63,345 bases of DNA from Oscillospiraceae bacterium. Lineage in GTDB: Bacteria; Bacillota; Clostridia; Oscillospirales; Oscillospiraceae. Shown here piece after piece: positions 7,778-15,084 of the stretch. The notes below the pieces were generated by a model, which saw only the letters and a list, made by a program, of their open reading frames with translations, was not told the origin of the DNA and made no database searches. Location of the stretch: assembly GCA_018265835.1 (NCBI GenBank), contig JABLYK010000010.1:1-63345 (forward strand), in the 5' to 3' direction. The position numbers and the translations under genes were made by a program. The first letter of the stretch is position 1; the number at the start of each line of letters is the position of its first letter.

Positions 7778-8560
7778 ATGGAAAAAAAGATTGCCATCAT
7801 CACAGGAGCCTCCTCTGGCATCGGCAAGGCTGGCGCCATACGCTTCGCCAAAGAGGGCTACAACCTTGTTATCGCTGCCCGCCGCCGCAATAAGCTTGAA
7901 GAAGTAGCAGAGCTGTGCCGCGCGGAGGGCGCAGAGGTTCTCGTCGTACAGGGCGACATGAGCAATCCCGAGGATGTTAAGAATGTTTTTGCAAAGGCAC
8001 TCGAGAAGTTCGGCACGATTGATTTCGTCTGGAGCAACCAGGGCGTTCTTACCGTACCCACTGTCTTCGAAGAGCTCACTGTAGATCAGTTCTACACCGT
8101 GTCCGAGAACAACTTCAAGAGCACTTTCCTGATGCTGACCGAAGCAACAAACGTTTTCAGAAAGCTCGAAAAGCCCGGTAATGTCGTATGCACCGGTTCT
8201 TCCTCCGGTATCCGTCCCGAGGCCGGCTTCAGCGTTTACTCTGCATCCAAGGCTGCCGTCATTCATCTGGTCAGGGCCGCTGCCATAGAGTGCGGCGCAA
8301 AATACAACATTCGCTACAACTGCATCTGCCCCGGCGGCTTTGTCAGCGAAATGACCGACATGGTTTCGGTGGAGATCAAAAAGACGCTCGATGCCGGTAA
8401 GGAGATGCCCCTCCGCAGACGTGCCGTATACCTCCTCCCGAGCAGCGCAAAGGGCGACCCCGAGACGCAGATCGTCGGTCTCGTCGCCTTCCTTGCATCC
8501 GACGAGTCCAGCTATATCCAGGGTGCTGTCTTCAGCGCCGATGCCGGTATCACACTGTAA
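7778..8560 (+). CDS. SDR family NAD(P)-dependent dehydrogenase
   Basis: This 260-residue classical short-chain dehydrogenase begins with the cofactor motif TGASSGIG (about 9-16). The catalytic Ser lies in GSSSG (about 144), and YSASK (about 157-161) gives the Tyr/Lys pair. The usual NNAG motif is SNQG here, a mild variant. SDRs of this size oxidise or reduce hydroxyl and keto groups, including steroid and bile-acid hydroxyls. It follows the flavoenzyme by 36 bases with an AAGGAG site, so the two probably act in sequence on one substrate (inference). An insertion near residues 205-225 (RRRAVYLLPSSAKG) is not typical of the shortest SDRs. Confidence 0.88.
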   Translation: MEKKIAIITGASSGIGKAGAIRFAKEGYNLVIAARRRNKLEEVAELCRAEGAEVLVVQGDMSNPEDVKNVFAKALEKFGTIDFVWSNQGVLTVPTVFEELTVDQFYTVSENNFKSTFLMLTEATNVFRKLEKPGNVVCTGSSSGIRPEAGFSVYSASKAAVIHLVRAAAIECGAKYNIRYNCICPGGFVSEMTDMVSVEIKKTLDAGKEMPLRRRAVYLLPSSAKGDPETQIVGLVAFLASDESSYIQGAVFSADAGITL

Positions 8561-8584
8561 GCCGTACCAAAAGAGGTAAATGCT

Positions 8585-9865
8585 ATGAAAAATATAAAGA
8601 GAGCTGCTATCAGCGGTACAGTCGGAATTGCCATCTCATCAGGCATTGTCATGCTGCTCATGTCGATCCTGGCGCTTTTCCAGAACACATTTTGTGAGAT
8701 GCACGGATATTCTGCCCAGGCATTCTCGATTGCAATATCTGTCCTGTCCGGTGGCGACATTATAGCAGGCTTGTTTATCGGAAAGCTTATACCTACTGTG
8801 GGTATTAAGAAGCTCACAATTATCGCTTCTTTTGCCCCTCTGGCAGCAGCGGCAGGCATTTACTTTTGCGGAAACCTTGCAGCGACGTATGCGATCGCTC
8901 TTGCCTGCGGTGTCCTCGTCGGTCTGGTGACTCCCGCCGTCATGAATATGTATATCGGCAGCTGGTTCGACAAAGGTACGGGCACCATGGTGTCCGTGGC
9001 TCAGATCATATCCAAAGCAGCCTCGATCCTGCTCATTCCGGCAGCGACCAAGCTTCTGCTGACCATGGGCAAGGAGTCAGCCTTAGTCGTCGGAGCAGGA
9101 ATGACCGTTGTCTCTCTGATCGGCGCAGTGTTCATGAAGGGGATGCCCTCCGACTACGGAGTAGAACGTGTAAACCTCATCGAAAAGGATAAGAAATCCG
9201 GCAGCAGCGCAGCTGCCGAGGAAGTTTACGACGTCCAGATGCCCGCTGCCAAGCTTCTCACCAAGCTGCCCGCAATCTGTGCCCTTCTGATGACCTTCCT
9301 GTGCATAGTCGTCTCGGTCATGACGTCAACATACGGCGTATATATGTACGACTCATATATAAACAACATGGAGGCTGCCTCCTATTATATGGCCGTCAGG
9401 ACTGTGGCAACGCTGGCTTTCACCCTGCTGTTCGGAATTCTGTGCGACAAGATAGGAATCTGGAAGAGCATTCTGTTTTACGGTGCGCTCTTTGCCGTGA
9501 GCTCCGTTCTCGGGCCGATTATCGGCGGCAAAGCCGGTGTGCTTATCCTTGCCTGCTTCAGCGGCACAATCGTGTTTTCCACCATGTTCATCGGCATTGG
9601 CCTCCCTCTTATCGTAGGATATAAAAATATGCCCACCTTCGCCGGATGGGCAGGCGCTCTCATGAGTGTCGGCGGTATGCTCGGCCCCGTCCTCGCCATA
9701 GCTCTTGTAAATGCAGACGGTGGCGCCTATAATCTGCTGAACTATGTTGCCGGCGCAATAGTTCTCGTCGCCACCCTCATGTGCGTATACAGCATCTCCA
9801 AGCGCGGCCGTGCAAGTATGAAAGCTGCTGATGAGGCTTGGCTTGCCAAGTCCCCGAAAGCGTAA
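8585..9865 (+). CDS. MFS transporter
   Basis: This 426-residue protein has about twelve hydrophobic segments in two six-helix halves, separated by a charged loop (about 200-220, NLIEKDKKSGSS). The first cytoplasmic loop region (IGKLIPTVGIKKL) fits the MFS loop 2-3 pattern, and GILCDKIGIWKS gives the matching loop in the second half. The closest type appears to be the OFA/YhjX-like anion or monocarboxylate group, but this is not certain. It is the last gene of the operon, 24 bases after the SDR, and probably imports the substrate or exports the reduced product. A terminator follows at 9903. Confidence 0.85.
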   Translation: MKNIKRAAISGTVGIAISSGIVMLLMSILALFQNTFCEMHGYSAQAFSIAISVLSGGDIIAGLFIGKLIPTVGIKKLTIIASFAPLAAAAGIYFCGNLAATYAIALACGVLVGLVTPAVMNMYIGSWFDKGTGTMVSVAQIISKAASILLIPAATKLLLTMGKESALVVGAGMTVVSLIGAVFMKGMPSDYGVERVNLIEKDKKSGSSAAAEEVYDVQMPAAKLLTKLPAICALLMTFLCIVVSVMTSTYGVYMYDSYINNMEAASYYMAVRTVATLAFTLLFGILCDKIGIWKSILFYGALFAVSSVLGPIIGGKAGVLILACFSGTIVFSTMFIGIGLPLIVGYKNMPTFAGWAGALMSVGGMLGPVLAIALVNADGGAYNLLNYVAGAIVLVATLMCVYSISKRGRASMKAADEAWLAKSPKA

Positions 9866-9902
9866 TTTCTTTCCGCAGTTTCAGAAAATACAATAGTTAG
9901 TC

Positions 9903-9929
9903 AAAACCGCCGGCTATTCCGGCGGTTTT
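9903..9929 (+). terminator. Terminator of the OYE operon
   Basis: AAAACCGCCGG (9903-9913) pairs perfectly with CCGGCGGTTTT (9919-9929) around CTATT. Flanking A and T runs make it potentially bidirectional. Confidence 0.8.
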
Positions 9930-10045
9930 GATTATATCGTTAGATCGGTTGGAATTACACCCGGAAATGGGGGAACCCTCAATTTTTTTGCTTCCATGCG
10001 AATTGGGTGGATCGAAAAATCAAATTTCCGATAGTAGAAACAGGA

Positions 10046-10074
10046 TTGATTGCGCCCCGCTTTTGTTGTAATAT
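10046..10074 (+). promoter_or_regulatory. Predicted promoter of the GntR-like gene
   Basis: TTGATT (10046-10051) and TAATAT (10069-10074) lie 17 bases apart, about 36 bases upstream of the ATG. Confidence 0.5.
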
Positions 10075-10109
10075 AAATATCTCAGTAAAAACACAAATGG
10101 GAGAATACG

Positions 10110-10523
10110 ATGAGCTTCAATAAAATCAGCACCCTCTCTGTCCGCGAAACATTTGTTCGCGAGATCGAGAATAAAATCCTTTCCGGCGAGCTTAAGCCCG
10201 GAGATAAATTGCCGCCGGCGAGAGAGCTTTGCAAAATAATGGGCGTCAGTCTGACTGTTGTCAATGCGGGCGTCAGCGAACTTGCGGGCAAGGGATTTGT
10301 CGAGGTCAAGCCTCGCCACGGCACCTATGTTGCAGACTACATCGCCAACGGAAACGCCGAGACTTTCTTTTCAATCATACGCTATAACGGCGGCGAGATA
10401 AACCCGCACGAATTCCGTTCCTTTCCTGAAAGTCGCGTTGCGCGTGACGCGCTTATTGCAGAGCTTGTTATAAAACGGGCTTCCGATGCAGAAATTGCGG
10501 AGCCTCGGAGACGGATATTATGA
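10110..10523 (+). CDS. GntR-family regulator, truncated after the start of its effector domain
   Basis: Residues 8-80 form a GntR winged helix: VREIENKILSGELKPGDKLP, then PPARELCKIMGVSLTVV and KGFVEVKPRHGTYV. The following sequence (VARDALIAELVIKRASDAEI) looks like the first helices of a FadR-type FCD ligand domain. That domain normally needs about 130 more residues, so the family length of about 230 is not reached. The stop overlaps the ATG of the next, AT-rich gene. The 3' part was probably lost in the recombination that placed that gene here. It could still bind DNA but probably no longer senses its ligand. Confidence 0.75.
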   Translation: MSFNKISTLSVRETFVREIENKILSGELKPGDKLPPARELCKIMGVSLTVVNAGVSELAGKGFVEVKPRHGTYVADYIANGNAETFFSIIRYNGGEINPHEFRSFPESRVARDALIAELVIKRASDAEIAEPRRRIL

Positions 10524-11083
10524 AAGGATTCGAACGCAAAAACCAGTTATTTTCTCTTTGCGGATTGAATTGCGGACTATGCCCCATGCTTTTGGGAAAT
10601 TACTGTGGCGGTTGCGGGAATGGCAATCAATCATGCAAAATTGCGAGATGCAGCCTTGAACATGGAAAGATTGAATATTGCTATGAATGCAAGCAATATC
10701 CATGCGAAAAATATCAACATATTGATGAATATGATTCTTTTATTACGCACAGGCGACGAAAGGCAGATTTAGAAAGAGCGAAAAATATCGGCATTGCGCA
10801 ATATAATCTGGAACAGCAGGAAAAAGTACAGATTCTTTCCTACTTACTTTCTAACTATAATGACGGGCGCAGGAAAAATTTCTTTTGTGTTGCAGTCAAT
10901 TTATTAGAACTTTCAGAAATACAAGAAGCGATCAAGCAGATACAATCCAATCACGAATTGCCCGCTCTACCATTTAAGGCACAATGTTTGTATGTGGTAG
11001 ACGTGTTTCAAAAGATTGCCGGCAGAAGAAATATAAAACTGAAATTGGCCAAGAGGAAGCCGTTTACAGATTCCCGTCTGTAA
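10520..11083 (+). CDS. DUF3795 cysteine-rich protein
   Basis: This 187-residue protein opens with a dense cysteine pattern: CGLNCGLCPM, then YCGGCGNGNQSC, and YCYECKQYPCEKY at about 52-64. This is the DUF3795 signature, thought to bind metal. The remainder is helical and charged, with no membrane segment. Function is unknown. Base composition is clearly more AT-rich than the surrounding genes, suggesting recent gain. Its ATG overlaps the truncated GntR frame by four bases, with CGGAG nine bases upstream, so it may be translated from the GntR transcript. Confidence 0.8.
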   Translation: MKGFERKNQLFSLCGLNCGLCPMLLGNYCGGCGNGNQSCKIARCSLEHGKIEYCYECKQYPCEKYQHIDEYDSFITHRRRKADLERAKNIGIAQYNLEQQEKVQILSYLLSNYNDGRRKNFFCVAVNLLELSEIQEAIKQIQSNHELPALPFKAQCLYVVDVFQKIAGRRNIKLKLAKRKPFTDSRL

Positions 11084-11172
11084 AACCACATGCATAAAAC
11101 GCATCCATATCAAAGCGTCTTCGCACCCCACAGCACTCGCTTCCGCATTTTCAAAACGCGATATCCGCATAC

Positions 11173-11213
11173 AAAAAGACAGCGAACACAGAAATCGTGT
11201 TTGCTGTCTTTTT
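11173..11213. terminator. Bidirectional terminator between DUF3795 and TetR genes
   Basis: AAAAAGACAGCGAACAC (11173-11189) pairs with GTGTTTGCTGTCTTTTT (11197-11213), with one G-T wobble. It is flanked by A and T runs and sits between convergent genes. Confidence 0.8.
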
Positions 11214-11234
11214 TGTGCAACACGGCGCGCTGAG

Positions 11235-11858
11235 CTAGGATTCCCGGCTGGTAAACGCGCGATAAATCACGTCCATATATTGATAGGTCAGCGCGTTGAG
11301 ATCCTTGTCGCCGCGGAGGCTGCCGTAGTCAAACGCAATCAGCTCGCCAAGGCTCAGCAGATACGCAAAAAAGTCCAGATCCGTCTCCGGCGGAACGCTC
11401 GCGTCGGCAGCCAGCTCCGCTCGAATGGACGGCATAATCAGCTCAGTTGCCACCTCCAGCAGCACGTCGTTGCGCAGCTGGCGCGGCACGTTCGACAGCC
11501 CCAACAAAAGCTGTTGATTTTTAGCGCCGATCAGCTCGCCGACCTCCGCGTTGAAGATCGGGATCGTCTCCTGAATGCCCAATCTGGCAGCGCGCTTCAG
11601 GCCCATATCCAAAAGCGGCTGCTGCTTCTGCTGCCGCAGCTGCGCAACCTGGCGGTAAATCGAAAGGATGCAGTATCCGTAAAGATCATCCTTGCTGTCA
11701 AAATACTGATAAAAGCTGCCCTTTGGAATGCCTGCATTTTCAATAATCCGGTTGATGCTGGTTCGTTCATAGGGCAGACGCACAAATTCATCCACTGCGC
11801 TGTCGAGAATGCGCGCGCGCTTTTCCTCCGGCAAATTTAAAAATGTCTGGTGCACCAT
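11235..11858 (-). CDS. TetR/AcrR-family transcriptional regulator
   Basis: This 207-residue protein has a TetR DNA-binding head (about 10-58): RARILDSAVDEF, then TSINRIIENAGIPKGSFYQYF, a near-canonical recognition helix. The C-terminal ligand domain is divergent, as is usual. The ATG at 11858 is chosen over the upstream one at 11909 because GGAGCC lies about eight bases before it. The gene is divergent from the GPH transporter operon, across palindromes and a symmetric promoter at 11896-11961. It therefore probably represses itself and the D-amino-acyl operon and is released by a pathway ligand (inference). Confidence 0.87.
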   Translation of the reverse strand: MVHQTFLNLPEEKRARILDSAVDEFVRLPYERTSINRIIENAGIPKGSFYQYFDSKDDLYGYCILSIYRQVAQLRQQKQQPLLDMGLKRAARLGIQETIPIFNAEVGELIGAKNQQLLLGLSNVPRQLRNDVLLEVATELIMPSIRAELAADASVPPETDLDFFAYLLSLGELIAFDYGSLRGDKDLNALTYQYMDVIYRAFTSRES

Positions 11859-11895
11859 AAACGCGGCTCCTTCGGCTGTTGTCTCGTTTTTGTTT

Positions 11896-11961
11896 ATTTT
11901 ACTTGACACCGGTTAACATGTCAAGTAAAATATGACCAAGGTCATATGACTTTAGTCATAT
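11896..11961. promoter_or_regulatory. Symmetric divergent promoter with two interlocked palindromic operators
   Basis: TTTTACTTGACA (11897-11908) and TGTCAAGTAAAA (11919-11930) form a perfect 12-bp inverted repeat. It contains two complete promoters. Plus strand: TTGACA 11903-11908 and TAAAAT 11926-11931, 17 bases apart. Minus strand: TTGACA 11924-11919 and TAAAAT 11901-11896, also 17 apart. Directly after it, ATATGAC-CAAG-GTCATAT (11930-11947) and ATATGAC-TTTA-GTCATAT (11944-11961) share four bases. These are likely TetR binding sites covering the plus-strand start point. Confidence 0.75.
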
Positions 11962-11990
11962 TTGCAAACAAAAAGGAGGCGCTCTTAAAA

Positions 11991-13343
11991 ATGGACAAAC
12001 AGAAAAGCAACGTCCCCCTGATGCAAAAGCTCAGCATTTTGCTGGGCGGCGCAGGCATCACCGGCACATACTCCCTTGTAACCATGCTGGCCATGATTTT
12101 TTACACCGACGTCATGGGCCTTTCCCCCGGCGCAGTCGGTATCATGATCCTGATCGCAAAAATCTGGGACGCCATCAACGACCCCATGTGCGGCGTGCTC
12201 ATCGACCGGACCAACTCCCGGTTCGGCAAGGTCAAGCCCTGGCTGTTCGGCGGCGGCATCGGAATCTTCGTATTCGGCGTGCTGCTGTTCACGGTTCCCG
12301 GCTTTTCGCAGACCGGCAAGCTCGTCTGGGCGTATCTCACCTATAACCTCGTGGGTATGGCCTTCACCGCCTGCGTCATCGGCACAGTGACGTACATCCC
12401 CCGCATCACGAAAACGCCGCTGGAGCAGGTGAGTCTCAGCGCGTTCTACTCTCTGGGGCAGTCCATCGCGGCGCTGGTGCTCTCCGCTGTTGTGATGAAG
12501 CTGCTCGCCTATTTCGGCGCAATGAACCCGCTGGGCGCTTACCGGGACACCGCGCTCGTCATTGGCGGCGTGGGGCTGGTGTTGACGCTGTTTTTCGTGT
12601 TCATCACCAAAGAGCACAGTGTGGAGGGCGAACAGCAGCAAACGCGCACCCCGCTCAAAGAGACGTTCAAAGCGCTCCTGCACAACAAACCGTTCCTGCT
12701 CATCGCCGCCATTTGCGTGGTGAACGGGCTGGCCTCCGGCATGCACACGGCTTCCATGGTGCACTACGTAACCTATGTACTCGGCAACGCAGGCCTCGCC
12801 TCCAACCTGATGTTCGTCATTTACGGCGGCATTTTTCTCGCAAGCATCAGCGGCAAATTCCTTGCCCGCTTTGACAAGCTGCTCATCTGCAAAATTACCT
12901 TCCTCGTGGCAGCCGCCGGGCTGCTGGTCCGCCTGATCAGCGGCGACGGAAATCTCACCGTCATGCTCGTGGCCGAAGCTGCAATTGGTCTCGGCGGCGG
13001 CCTGTTCACCGTGTACTCCATCCCGCTGCTCATCGACTGCGCGGAATACGGCTATCGCACAACCGGCACGCGCAGCGACGGCATGATTATGTCCTCGCTC
13101 ACGTTCCAGACGAAGATCGGTCAGGGCCTGGGCACCGCCGTCATGGGGATCTGGCTGGAGCTCGCCGGTTACATGGAAACGCAGGCCGTGCAGCCGGAAA
13201 GCGCCGTGCACGCCATGCGCGACATTCATCTCATTCCATATCTCATCATCGCGCTTGTCAGCTTTGCGCTGCTGCACTTCTACCCGCTCAGCAGCAGGAA
13301 GATGGCCGAGCTGACAAAGGAGGACGCGCCATGTACGACCTGA
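11991..13343 (+). CDS. GPH-family (MFS) cation symporter
   Basis: This 450-residue, roughly twelve-segment membrane protein carries the glycoside-pentoside-hexuronide symporter signature near helices 2-3: KIWDAINDPMCGVLIDR, followed by RFGKVKPW. The matching second-half motif is DCAEYGYRTTGTRSDG (about 344-360). Family members usually move sugars with Na+ or H+. Here the operon encodes acyl-amino-acid and peptide enzymes, so an N-acyl amino acid, dipeptide or muropeptide-like cargo is plausible but unproven. The start at 11991 has AGGAGG nine to twelve bases upstream; the earlier ATG at 11946 lies inside the operator. Its end overlaps the next gene by 13 bases. Confidence 0.88.
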   Translation: MDKQKSNVPLMQKLSILLGGAGITGTYSLVTMLAMIFYTDVMGLSPGAVGIMILIAKIWDAINDPMCGVLIDRTNSRFGKVKPWLFGGGIGIFVFGVLLFTVPGFSQTGKLVWAYLTYNLVGMAFTACVIGTVTYIPRITKTPLEQVSLSAFYSLGQSIAALVLSAVVMKLLAYFGAMNPLGAYRDTALVIGGVGLVLTLFFVFITKEHSVEGEQQQTRTPLKETFKALLHNKPFLLIAAICVVNGLASGMHTASMVHYVTYVLGNAGLASNLMFVIYGGIFLASISGKFLARFDKLLICKITFLVAAAGLLVRLISGDGNLTVMLVAEAAIGLGGGLFTVYSIPLLIDCAEYGYRTTGTRSDGMIMSSLTFQTKIGQGLGTAVMGIWLELAGYMETQAVQPESAVHAMRDIHLIPYLIIALVSFALLHFYPLSSRKMAELTKEDAPCTT

Positions 13344-15064
13344 TCATTCAAAACGGGCTGCTCTATGACGGAACCGGCGCAGACGCTTACCGTGCCGACA
13401 TCGGCATTGTCGGCGACCGGATCGTCCGCATCGGCAACCTGCAGGGCGAGCCGGCGGCACAGGTGATCGACGCCGACGGCAAAGCGGTCACGCCTGGGTT
13501 CATCGACCCGCACAGCCATGCCGATCTGAGCATTTTGACCCACCCCAGCATGGAGGCTTATCTGATGCAGGGCGTCACTACCGTCGTGGGCGGCAACTGC
13601 GGCCACAGCATGGGGCCCATCGGCAGCGAAATTTACCGCAGCGCAATTATTGACTTCCCCCTGACCTTCGCGGCGGAGCCAAAATATTTCGACCTCGTCA
13701 GCCTGCTCCTGCCCAAAGAGGCCGCAGCCAAAGCATGGCGGAACCTCTACGGCATGGAGCTGGACTGGCATTCCTTCGGCGATTATATCGAAACCTGCAA
13801 CCGGCACGGCATGGACGCAAACATCGTCCCTCTGGTGGGGTACAGCGCCGTCCGCAACGCGGTCATGGGCGCAGACTGCATGCGTGAGGCAACCCCGGAG
13901 GAGCTGAACCGCCTGGCGCAGCTTGTGGAAGAGAGCATGGCCGCCGGCGCCTTCGGCCTCTCAACCGGGTTGGATCCCCAGTATGTCCCCGGCCCTTACG
14001 CAACCGACGAGGAGACGATCCGGATGCTGAAAATTGTCCGGGCACACGACGGTATTTTCACCTCCCACACGTTCAACGTCGGCCCGGACGGCACCGGAGG
14101 CCGCATGGAAGGTTATCAAAAAATGCTGACGCAGGCCAAGGCCGCCGGCGTGCGCGCCAACGTGTCGCACGTCCATCTGTTGGGTATGGCCGCCACGCCG
14201 GAGGAGGCCGTGACAGCCGCGCAGAATACCATCGCTTACTTTGAGCAGATGCAGCAGGAGGGGCTGGACCTGTCCTATGACGTGATCCCAACGGCAGAAG
14301 CCATCGACTTCACCATCCCATACTTCGCCTTTTTCCTTCGTCCCTTCGTGCTGATGTCCGGCTCCCGCGCGCATCTGGCGGAAAATTTCCGCGTGGGTGA
14401 CTTCCGGCAGATGGTTCGCACCGTGCTGCAAAACGGGATGTACCCCGCCCTGGATCCGAACCAGCCTCTGAATTATTATGGAATACTCTCCATCACCCGG
14501 CACACGGACGCCGCCTGCCTCGGAAAGACCTTCGCCGCGCTTGCAGCGGAGCGGGGCGTCGACCCGCTGGAGCTGATGATGGACCTGTTCGCGCAGGATC
14601 CGGATATGGCCGTGGGCATGGGCTCCGCCGGGTTTACGGCGGCCAACGACCTGCTGTGCCGCCATCCCATGGCCATGCCCTGTTCCGACGGCTTCAGCTG
14701 CACAAAAGATACCAACCTCACCGCCAACGCGGAGCTGCCGCTGTATCCCAATCCCATGAATCTGAGCTTCATTCCACGCTTCCTGCTGCGCGCCTCCCAT
14801 CCCCGGTTCGAGGATACCGTCCGGCAGGCCAGCGGCTTCGTGGCGGAGCGCTTCGGCATTCGTGACCGGGGTGTGCTCCGCGAGGGTGCTTTCGCGGATA
14901 TCGTCGTGCTCGACCGCAGCCGGCTCCGCTGCTATGACGAAGCGGAAAATGCGCTGCAATACCCGGACGGCTTCGAGCACGTAATCGTCAACGGCGTTCC
15001 AACCATCGCGCACAAACGCCATCTGGGCGCCCGCGCCGGCCGGATGCTGCGCAAAACCGACTGA
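13331..15064 (+). CDS. N-acyl-D-amino-acid deacylase family amidohydrolase (first copy)
   Basis: This 577-residue enzyme is in the D-aminoacylase branch of the amidohydrolase superfamily. It has an N-terminal beta-sandwich (LIIQNGLLYDGTG), the metal pair HSHAD (about 61-65) and the bridging Cys in GGNCG (about 90). Histidines lie in SHTFNVG (about 245) and VSHVHLLG (about 278), and the catalytic Asp in PCSDGF (about 453). The C-terminal sandwich carries FADIVVLDRS. Such enzymes release D-amino acids from N-acylated forms; some act on dipeptides or hydantoin-like compounds. It is translationally coupled to the symporter by a 13-base overlap. It is only distantly similar to the next gene, so substrates probably differ. 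Confidence 0.87.
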   Translation: MYDLIIQNGLLYDGTGADAYRADIGIVGDRIVRIGNLQGEPAAQVIDADGKAVTPGFIDPHSHADLSILTHPSMEAYLMQGVTTVVGGNCGHSMGPIGSEIYRSAIIDFPLTFAAEPKYFDLVSLLLPKEAAAKAWRNLYGMELDWHSFGDYIETCNRHGMDANIVPLVGYSAVRNAVMGADCMREATPEELNRLAQLVEESMAAGAFGLSTGLDPQYVPGPYATDEETIRMLKIVRAHDGIFTSHTFNVGPDGTGGRMEGYQKMLTQAKAAGVRANVSHVHLLGMAATPEEAVTAAQNTIAYFEQMQQEGLDLSYDVIPTAEAIDFTIPYFAFFLRPFVLMSGSRAHLAENFRVGDFRQMVRTVLQNGMYPALDPNQPLNYYGILSITRHTDAACLGKTFAALAAERGVDPLELMMDLFAQDPDMAVGMGSAGFTAANDLLCRHPMAMPCSDGFSCTKDTNLTANAELPLYPNPMNLSFIPRFLLRASHPRFEDTVRQASGFVAERFGIRDRGVLREGAFADIVVLDRSRLRCYDEAENALQYPDGFEHVIVNGVPTIAHKRHLGARAGRMLRKTD

Positions 15065-15084
15065 CGCCAAAGGAGGCCGCTTTT

